Of a stretch of DNA of 45,420 bases, positions 40,069 through 45,420 are shown one piece after another. Within the stretch, counting starts at the first letter, position 1, and each line of letters opens with the position of its first letter. Position numbers and translations under genes: made by a program. Source of the DNA: Sandaracinus sp. (GTDB taxonomy: Bacteria; Myxococcota_A; Polyangia; Polyangiales; Houyiibacteriaceae); the NCBI GenBank assembly GCA_002699025.1, contig PABA01000119.1, forward strand, positions 1-45,420. The letters are read 5' to 3'. The notes below the pieces were generated by a model that searched no databases, was not told where the DNA came from, and worked only from the letters and a program-made list of their open reading frames with translations.

Positions 40069-41643
40069 TCAGCCGCCCTCCTCGAAGTCCTCGCTCGGTG
40101 GGAGCCGCTCGGGCCGGGTTCGCTCCCGGGGCAGCGCGTCGGGGGGCTCGGCGCCGTCCCCCAGGCGCGTCGGCGCGTGGAAGTCCTCGTGGGACATGGG
40201 CAGGCCGTGGCGTCCGTCGCCGAGCTCGTCGCGCTCCTCCCCCTCCGAAGAGCGGATCGCGTCGTAGGCGCTCAGGAAGACGGCCGAGACCACCTCGGCG
40301 AAGACGTCGCGGGTCGGCTCGTCGGCGAAGACGAAGCGCACCTCGTCGAGGTGCACGGTGCCGAGCTGGAGGTGGAGGCGGAGCGCCGAGGCGATCGCGT
40401 GACCGGAGGCCTCGACGGTGATGCCGCCGCGGCCCGTGCCGAGGGCGGGGACGGCGAGGCGCCGGTAGCCCTCGCGCTCGGCGATGGCGAGGGCCCGGTG
40501 CATGGCGCGACCGACGCAGGAGACGCGGCGCCAGGCGGAGACCGCATGCAGGACCGCGCGGCAGGGCAGCGAGCCGGCCGTCGTGGGGACACAGGCGCCG
40601 AGGGCGCGCTCGCCCCCGGCGCGGGCCTCCTCCTCGATCGCCGCGCCGCCGGCCCGGACCAGGGCCGCGCCGACGCCATCGTCCATGCGCATCTCGGCGT
40701 AGGCGCTGTTGACGACCGCGTCGCAGGGCACCGCCGCGATGTCGCCGACCTCGAAGGCCAGGCGGCAGCCCCCCGCCTGGAGGTAGCGCCCCTGGCGGCG
40801 CGTCGGCAGGCGGGGGTGGATGGTGCGCGCGAGCTGCCGGAGCACGGCGGCCGTGGTGCCGGCGGTGCGCGGGCGGGCCTCCGGGCGGCGCGCGAGGAGG
40901 CGCTCGAGCACGTGCTGGAAGTAGGCCTCGTCGGGGCTGGTCGCCGGCGGGAAACGCGGCGGCACCTCGGGCCGGGCCGCGTCCGAGCTGCTCGCGAAGG
41001 GGGCGAGGCCGTAGCGGAGCGCGAAGGCCGTCGCGCCGAGGGACCAGAGATCGGCGCGCCGATCGACGCCCTCCCCGAGGAGCTGCTCCGGGGCCATGTA
41101 GTCGACCGTCCCCGCAGCCCGGCTCCCCTCGGCGGCGGCCGCCTCCACGGCGACGCCGAAGTCGCCGACCTTCACCCGGCTCTCGCCCTCGAGGAAGAGG
41201 TTGGCGGGCTTCACGTCGCGGTGGATGACGCCGGCCTGGTGCGCCGCGTGGAGCCCCTGGGCAGCCTGCGCGGTCCACTCGGCGACGGCCCAGAGCGGCA
41301 GCGGGCGGCGGAGCGCCTCCCGGCGGGCCGCGGCGAGCTCGGCGAGGTCGAGGCCGTCCACGTACTCCTCGACGACGCAGGGCGTCCGGCGGCCGTCGCG
41401 GAGCTCCGCGTCGCCCACGTCGAGCACGCGGACCACGTGGGGCGAGGCGACGCGCGCGACGAGCCGCGCGGAGCGGTGGACGCCGGCCGCGACGTCCTCC
41501 CGATCGGCGAGCACGGGCGCGATGGTCTTGACCACGACCGGCGCGGAGAGCGCGACGTGCTTGCCGAGGTAGACCTCCGACATGCCGCCGCCGGAGAGCC
41601 GCCCCCAGACCTCGTAGCGATCGAAGAGCTGCCCCTGGATCAT
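40069..41643 (-). CDS. Ser/Thr protein kinase fused to a macro domain
   Basis: A 524-residue cytoplasmic protein. The Hanks-type kinase spans about 9-275: the Gly loop GRLSGGGMSEV, K39, HRDVKPAN (141-148), DFG (161-163) and APE (184-186) are all present, so it should be active. Residues about 298-452 are a macro domain (VGDIAAVPCDAVVNSAYAE, DDGVGAALVRAGG, CVPTTAGSLPCRAVLHAVSAW, ALGTGRGG), a fold that binds or removes ADP-ribose. An acidic tail follows. No membrane segment is seen. The ATG at 41643 is embedded in a 20-base repeat array and overlaps the stop of the last mini-ORF (ATGA). Neighbours are a Wza-like export gene upstream and the NRPS 191 bases downstream. Targets are unknown. Confidence 0.92.
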   Translation of the reverse strand: MIQGQLFDRYEVWGRLSGGGMSEVYLGKHVALSAPVVVKTIAPVLADREDVAAGVHRSARLVARVASPHVVRVLDVGDAELRDGRRTPCVVEEYVDGLDLAELAAARREALRRPLPLWAVAEWTAQAAQGLHAAHQAGVIHRDVKPANLFLEGESRVKVGDFGVAVEAAAAEGSRAAGTVDYMAPEQLLGEGVDRRADLWSLGATAFALRYGLAPFASSSDAARPEVPPRFPPATSPDEAYFQHVLERLLARRPEARPRTAGTTAAVLRQLARTIHPRLPTRRQGRYLQAGGCRLAFEVGDIAAVPCDAVVNSAYAEMRMDDGVGAALVRAGGAAIEEEARAGGERALGACVPTTAGSLPCRAVLHAVSAWRRVSCVGRAMHRALAIAEREGYRRLAVPALGTGRGGITVEASGHAIASALRLHLQLGTVHLDEVRFVFADEPTRDVFAEVVSAVFLSAYDAIRSSEGEERDELGDGRHGLPMSHEDFHAPTRLGDGAEPPDALPRERTRPERLPPSEDFEEGG

Positions 41644-41823
41644 GGCTTCGGGAGAACGCTCATCGCTTCGGGAGGACGCTCATCGCTTCGGGAGAACGCT
41701 CATGGCTTCGGGAGGACGCTCATCGCTTCGGGAGAACGCTCATCGCTTCGGCAGGACGCTCATCGCTTCGGGAGGACGCTCATCGCTTCGGAAGGACGCT
41801 CATCGCTTCGGCAGGACGCTCAT
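41641..41823 (-). repeat. Chain of nine overlapping mini-ORFs (MSVLPKR/P), 20-base tandem repeat
   Basis: Nine exact 20-base units (41641-41820), with a diverged tenth at 41821-41840. On the minus strand each unit reads ATG AGC GTY CTN CCG AAG CSA TGA and encodes MSVLPKR (seven times) or MSVLPKP (twice). Starts are at 41823, 41803 and every 20 bases to 41663. Each TGA overlaps the next ATG as ATGA, so the frame shifts at every step. The last TGA overlaps the kinase start at 41643. Two of the three variable sites are wobble positions. No strong Shine-Dalgarno precedes each unit, so terminating ribosomes would have to reinitiate. The peptides, the act of translation, or repeat number could matter, or the array could be slippage-derived. 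Confidence 0.85.
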
Positions 41824-41888
41824 CGCTTCGGGACGACCTGCCGCGGGACGACGCACGAGACGGGGACCGCTGCGGGCCCGTACGGCAT
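41820..41888 (-). CDS. Possible 22-residue leader ORF feeding the mini-ORF chain
   Basis: ATG 41888 lies nine bases after the wza-like stop codon, with CCAGGG just before it. The product has 22 residues, is rich in Pro and Val, and ends in VVPKR, matching the PKR end of the repeat peptides. Its TGA overlaps the first chain ATG (41823) as ATGA. This links the wza-like gene to the kinase gene by uninterrupted stop-start steps. Translation is not proven. Confidence 0.4.
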   Translation of the reverse strand: MPYGPAAVPVSCVVPRQVVPKR

Positions 41889-41897
41889 CCCTGGCTG

Positions 41898-42905
41898 TCA
41901 GGGGCTGTCGCTGAGGGCGCGCGCGGTGACGTAGAGCAGGCCGATGCTCGTCGGCTGGGAGAGGAGCGCGGAGATGCGCCCGAGGACCTCGCCCGTGTGC
42001 GCGGTCCACTCCTCGGTCACGTACACGATGTCGCCCGGCGCCATGACGATGTCGTTCCGGTTGCCGTTCACGACCTCGCGGAGGCTCGCGCGGTAGACGA
42101 GGGGCTCGCTGACGGGCCCGCGGACGATGTGCACGTCCGTGCGATCGCCGCGCTCGTTCAGGCCGCCGACCCCCGCGAGCACCTCCGTGAGCCGGATGCC
42201 CTCGTAGTGGCGGAGCACGGCCGGGTCCCGCACGGCCCCGAGCACGACGATGCCCTGCCCGAGGACCGGCGGTACGAAGAGGTGGTCGCCGGGGCGGACG
42301 TAGATGTTGTGCCGCGGGTCGCCCTCGTAGGCGCGGGCGACGCTGATCGGGAGCTCCTCCCCGTCGCGGACCAGCCGGGCCGCGTCGACGTCGGCCGCGA
42401 ACTCGCCTTCGCCGGGGTTGAGCACGAGGTGGGCGCTCGCCAGCAGGTCGACGACCCGCATGCCGGGCCGCACGGGGACGGATCCCGGCGAGGAGACGGC
42501 CCCCAGCACGGTCGCCGTGTGCCCGTCCGGGTCCTCGATGCCGATGGAGACGCGGACCACCGAGTCCAGCCGGCGCATGGCGGCCTGCACGCGCTCCTCG
42601 GCCTGGAGCAGGGTCAGCCCGCCGACCTCGACGTCCCCCACGAGCGGCAGGTGCACCTGGCCGCGGGCGTCGACGACGAGCCCCTCGTACTCGGTCACGT
42701 CGGCGGAGAAGGCGCGCACGACCACGACGTCCCCGGGCAGGATGACCATCGCCGGCGGCGGGTCCTCGTCCACGCCCGGGCGCTCGGCGATCTCCGGTGC
42801 GGAGAACGCCGGATCCTCCGTGGGGAGCGTCGGCGCGTCGGGGAGCCGCACGCATCCGAGGAGAACCACGCACGCCAACATTCCTCGCCACATGGGCGAA
42901 TGCAT
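41898..42905 (-). CDS. Polysaccharide export lipoprotein, Wza-like (Poly_export + SLBB domains)
   Basis: A 335-residue outer-membrane lipoprotein. The signal peptide ends in LLGC with C18 as lipid site. Residues about 55-135 form the polysaccharide export domain (ILPGDVVVVRAFSADVTEYEGLVVDARGQVHLPLVGDVEV). Two SLBB-type domains follow (VTVLGAVSSPGSVPVRPGMRVVDLLA and IVVLGAVRDPAVLRHYEGIRLTEVLAGVGGL). The family forms a channel for capsule or exopolysaccharide. I chose ATG 42905; ATG 42893 is four residues shorter and equally possible. It is divergent from a WcaJ-type transferase gene, which together point to an exopolysaccharide locus continuing to the right. The 216-base spacer (42906-43121) must hold both promoters. 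Confidence 0.93.
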   Translation of the reverse strand: MHSPMWRGMLACVVLLGCVRLPDAPTLPTEDPAFSAPEIAERPGVDEDPPPAMVILPGDVVVVRAFSADVTEYEGLVVDARGQVHLPLVGDVEVGGLTLLQAEERVQAAMRRLDSVVRVSIGIEDPDGHTATVLGAVSSPGSVPVRPGMRVVDLLASAHLVLNPGEGEFAADVDAARLVRDGEELPISVARAYEGDPRHNIYVRPGDHLFVPPVLGQGIVVLGAVRDPAVLRHYEGIRLTEVLAGVGGLNERGDRTDVHIVRGPVSEPLVYRASLREVVNGNRNDIVMAPGDIVYVTEEWTAHTGEVLGRISALLSQPTSIGLLYVTARALSDSP

Positions 42906-43121
42906 ACCGCGGCTGAGCGGGACCATCAACGGCGGAGCGCGCCGGCGGCGCTCGGATGCGAGCTCGTCACGTCGGTCCCACTTGCGTGGCCGGGAGGGCG
43001 TCGGTAAACCCTGCGCGGTGGCACGGTGGGAGGCACTCGGTCGAGGCGGACGCGCGCGCGCGCCGTCGGCGACCCCTGAGGGCGCGGGCGCGCCGCCCCC
43101 CTCACGTGGTGGGAGGCTGAG

Positions 43122-44525
43122 TTGGCCGCCGGCTTGGTGAAGCCCCACTCGCCCGCGCTGAGCGTGATCACGCGGGTCTTCGACGCGGGGCTGATCGCGC
43201 TCGCGCACTGGGTCGCGATCCTCGCCCACCAGGAGGAGTGGCGGAACATCCACACCACGGCGACCGTCGTGGCGGGCGCGGTGTTCCTGCTCGCCGGGCA
43301 GAGCCTCGGCCTCTATCGGGCGTGGCGCGGCGAGTCGATCGGCCGGGAGATCTGGCGCGTCTTCGCGAGCTGGGCGGCCGCCGCGAGCGTGCTCCTGCTG
43401 CTCGCCTTCGTCTCGAAGCGCTCCGAGGAGTACTCGCGCTTCATCTCGCTGGTCTGGGCGATCTCCTCCCCGGTCGCGATCGCGGCCTGGCGGACCGGGC
43501 TGCGGCTCAGCCTACGGCGCGCACGCAGCCGGGGGCGGAACACGCGGAGCGTGGCGATCGCCGGCCTGACCGAGCTCGGCGAGCGGGTCGCGCAGACGAT
43601 CGCCGAGAGCCCCTGGCTCGGCATGCACCTCGCGGGCTTCTACGACGACCGCTTCGAGGAGCGCGGGCACCCCATCCCGCCGGAGCTCGGCAAGCGCGAG
43701 GGGAACCTCGACGATCTCGTCGAGCTGGCGCGGAAGGGCGAGGTCGACCTCGTCTACATCGCGCTCCCGCTCCGGGCCGAGCCGCGCATCAACGAGCTCG
43801 TGCGGCGCCTCGCGGACTCGACGGCCTCCGTCTACATGGCCGCGGACTTCTACGCCTTCGACCTGCTCCACGCGCGCTGGGGCTCGCTCGGGGACGTGCC
43901 CGTCGTGAGCATCCACGAGACGCCCTTCTACGGCGTCGACGGCTGGCTCAAGCGCATGGAGGACATCGTCGTCGGCTCGATGATCCTCTCGATCATCGCG
44001 CTCCCGATGCTCTTCATCGCCCTCGGCGTGAAGCTCACCTCGAAGGGCCCGGTCTTCTTCCGGCAGCGCCGCTACGGGCTCAACGGCGAGGTCATCCACG
44101 TGCTCAAGTTCCGCTCCATGACCGTCATGGAGGACGACGGGCAGGTGAAGCAGGCGACGAAGAACGACAAACGCATCACGCCCTTCGGGGGGTTCTTGCG
44201 CCGGACCTCGCTCGACGAGCTGCCCCAGTTCTTCCACGTGATCAGCGGGACCATGAGCATCGTCGGTCCGCGGCCGCATGCCGTGGCGCACAACGAGCTC
44301 TACCGGACCAAGATCGAGGGCTACATGCTCCGGCACAAGGTGAAGCCGGGGATCACCGGCTGGGCCCAGGTCAACGGCTGGCGCGGCGAGACCGACACGC
44401 TCGAGAAGATGGAGAAGCGCATCGAGCACGACCTCGCCTACATCCGGAACTGGACGCTGCTCTGGGACATCAAGATCATCTTCCTGACCGTGTTCGGCCG
44501 GAAGGTCCGCAAGAACGCGTACTGA
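43122..44525 (+). CDS. Undecaprenyl-phosphate glycosylphosphotransferase, WcaJ/WbaP-like
   Basis: A 467-residue membrane enzyme that starts polysaccharide synthesis by moving a sugar-1-phosphate from a nucleotide sugar to undecaprenyl phosphate. Several membrane segments fill the N-terminal 120 residues, then a CoA-binding-like Rossmann domain (NTRSVAIAGLTELGERVAQ). A further anchor follows (VVGSMILSIIALPMLFIALGVKL), and then the catalytic domain with KFRSMTV, RRTSLDELPQF (D365-E366), GPRPH and KPGITGWAQVNGWRGETDT. The start is a TTG at 43122, set by GGAGG five bases upstream. Works with the Wza-like exporter on the opposite strand. The first sugar is probably glucose or galactose, not proven. 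Confidence 0.93.
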   Translation: MAAGLVKPHSPALSVITRVFDAGLIALAHWVAILAHQEEWRNIHTTATVVAGAVFLLAGQSLGLYRAWRGESIGREIWRVFASWAAAASVLLLLAFVSKRSEEYSRFISLVWAISSPVAIAAWRTGLRLSLRRARSRGRNTRSVAIAGLTELGERVAQTIAESPWLGMHLAGFYDDRFEERGHPIPPELGKREGNLDDLVELARKGEVDLVYIALPLRAEPRINELVRRLADSTASVYMAADFYAFDLLHARWGSLGDVPVVSIHETPFYGVDGWLKRMEDIVVGSMILSIIALPMLFIALGVKLTSKGPVFFRQRRYGLNGEVIHVLKFRSMTVMEDDGQVKQATKNDKRITPFGGFLRRTSLDELPQFFHVISGTMSIVGPRPHAVAHNELYRTKIEGYMLRHKVKPGITGWAQVNGWRGETDTLEKMEKRIEHDLAYIRNWTLLWDIKIIFLTVFGRKVRKNAY

Positions 44526-44775
44526 TTTTGCGCTCGCTGGCGCTCGCTATTGCGCTCCGGTCGTCGCTGCGCTCCTCCCTTCGCTGGCTTGCCAGCGCCT
44601 CGCCGTAGCCGGCGAGAGCTCGGCCTCGCTTCGCTCGGTCGCGGTGCTGTTTTTGCGCTCGCTGGCGCTCGCTATTGCGCTCCGGTCGTCGCTGCGCTCC
44701 TCCCTCCGCTGGCTTACCAGCGCCTCGCCGTGGCCGGCGAGAGCTCGGCCTCGCTTCGCTCGGTCGCGGTGCTGT
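44526..44775 (+). repeat. 125-base tandem duplication with hairpins
   Basis: Copies 44526-44650 and 44651-44775 differ at only three positions. Two of these fall in hairpin loops. Hairpins are CGCTGG-CTTR-CCAGCG and CTCGCCG-TRGC-CGGCGAG. The first copy starts right after the WcaJ-type stop. The GGCTTACCAGCG core with a hairpin after it is shared with the 19 kb repeats. Open frames are chance. Confidence 0.85.
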
Positions 44776-44947
44776 GGCGTATCGACGGGACCCGGCGCGC
44801 CTCTCCGCTGGGAGGGCTGCCGGGGACCAACCTCACACGGGGGGGGGCGGGCGCCCTCGGGTTCTCTCGGGTCTGCACCTTCGTAGCCTCGGTCGCTGGG
44901 CGCTCCCTCGGTCGTCGCGCCGGGCGCGTGGGCTGCATCTCGACCTC

Positions 44948-45240
44948 GTGAGCTTCGGTCGCCGCTGCGCGTCTCCCTGCGCACGAGTGGGTGCGTCGGC
45001 GTCGCCTGGCGCGTGAGCTGGGTCGCCGCTTCGCGCCTCCCTGCGCACGAGTGGGCGCGTCGGCGTCGCGTGAGCTTCGGTCGCCGCTTCGCGTCTCCTT
45101 GCGCACGAGTGGGCGCGTCGTCGTCGCGTGAGCTTCGGTCGCCGCTTCGCGTCTCCCTGCGCACGAGTGGGTGCGTCGGCGTCGCCTGGGGCGTGAGCTT
45201 CGGTCGCCGCTGCGCGCCTCCCTATGCGAAACCGCGCTTC
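44948..45240 (+). repeat. Five-copy 57-65 base tandem repeat
   Basis: Units begin with GTGAGC at 44948, 45013, 45070, 45128 and 45193. Each contains TCGCCGCTTCGCG-type and GCACGAGTGGG segments. Spacing alternates 65, 57, 58, 65 because an 8-base CCTGGCGC-like insert is present or absent. The stretch 44776-44947 has no gene or repeat that I can support. Confidence 0.75.
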
Positions 45241-45270
45241 GCTCTTTCCGCCGTCGCCGCGGCGTATGGG

Positions 45271-45299
45271 CCGGGAGGCGCCTCGGAGGCGCCTCCCGG
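45271..45299 (-). terminator. Hairpin after the partial gene at the right edge
   Basis: Arms CCGGGAGGCGCC and GGCGCCTCCCGG are exact complements of 12 bases around a five-base loop, seven bases past the leftward stop at 45307. No T-run follows. It is a terminator-like hairpin of the partial gene. Confidence 0.55.
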
Positions 45300-45306
45300 C
45301 GAGGGG

Positions 45307-45420
45307 TCAGACGAAGCGGGCGAGGATGCGCTCGACCTCGAGGAGCTTCTCGGCGCCGGGCGTGATCTCGGCGAGGGAGACGTATCGCTTCACGTAGGCG
45401 GTCGCGAGGCGTCCTCGGGC
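45307..45420 (-). CDS. C-terminal fragment of a protein (cut by the window edge)
   Basis: The last 37 codons of a leftward gene that continues beyond 45420, stop at 45307. The visible residues (YVKRYVSLAEITPGAEKLLE, then VERILARFV) look like a helical C-terminus with normal amino acid use, unlike chance frames here. No family can be named from so little sequence. A terminator-like hairpin follows directly. Confidence 0.6.
   Translation of the reverse strand, partial: ARGRLATAYVKRYVSLAEITPGAEKLLEVERILARFV

Noticed and set aside
41641-41840. CRISPR array
   Set aside because: The 20-base units are directly adjacent with no variable spacers and no cas genes nearby.
44547-45164. Long leftward frame rich in RRETRSGDRSS repeats
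   Set aside because: It is a by-product of the tandem DNA repeats, which change frame between units. No ribosome site or domain.

Overview
The window is a GC-rich (roughly 70 percent or more by eye) bacterial chromosome segment. Gene content points to the Myxococcota, probably a Polyangiales/Sandaracinaceae-like organism. The signs are a DUF2378/TIGR02265-type protein, a Ser/Thr kinase with an extra domain, an orthocaspase lipoprotein, a TamA/TamB outer-membrane pair and hybrid secondary-metabolite genes. The assignment is inferred from gene families; no rRNA or species marker is present.

Layout. (1) 0.5-7.5 kb is a compact divergent lipid/polyketide-type cluster. Leftward are a flavin-dependent halogenase-like protein, a FabF-like ketosynthase and a PlsC-type acyltransferase. 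Rightward are a second halogenase-like protein, an acyl carrier protein and an ApeP/FabZ-like hotdog dehydratase. (2) 7.6-16.5 kb holds a divergent EF-G paralogue, an unknown conserved protein, a caspase-domain lipoprotein with six PPC-like repeats, a probable outer-membrane barrel and a methyltransferase. (3) 16.6-20.9 kb holds an RRM RNA-binding protein, a DEAD-box helicase, an 800-base repeat region with covarying hairpins, a secreted unknown protein and tRNA-Arg(UCU). (4) 21.3-23.4 kb is the glutathione-dependent formaldehyde detoxification pair. (5) 23.7-30.5 kb is an overlapping tamB-tamA operon. (6) 30.8-33.7 kb holds three poorly characterised genes. (7) 33.9-39.9 kb is a leftward metabolite locus: a single-module NRPS (formyltransferase, adenylation domain split by a luciferase-like monooxygenase, carrier domain), a DUF2378 protein and its own Sfp/EntD-type phosphopantetheinyl transferase. 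(8) 40.1-44.5 kb holds a kinase-macro domain fusion, a Wza-like export lipoprotein and a divergent WcaJ-type initiating sugar transferase. (9) 44.5-45.3 kb is repeat-rich, followed by the C-terminus of a leftward gene cut by the window edge.

The most unusual signal lies between the wza-like gene and the kinase-macro gene. Nine head-to-tail 20-base units each form a mini-ORF encoding MSVLPKR or MSVLPKP. Each stop overlaps the next start as ATGA. The chain is entered from a 22-codon ORF starting 9 bases after the wza-like stop and ends by overlapping the kinase start codon. It looks like a translational relay, although replication slippage of a chance unit cannot be excluded. Intergenic regions in this genome are otherwise rich in tandem and hairpin repeats, and one family occurs at both 19 kb and 44.6 kb.
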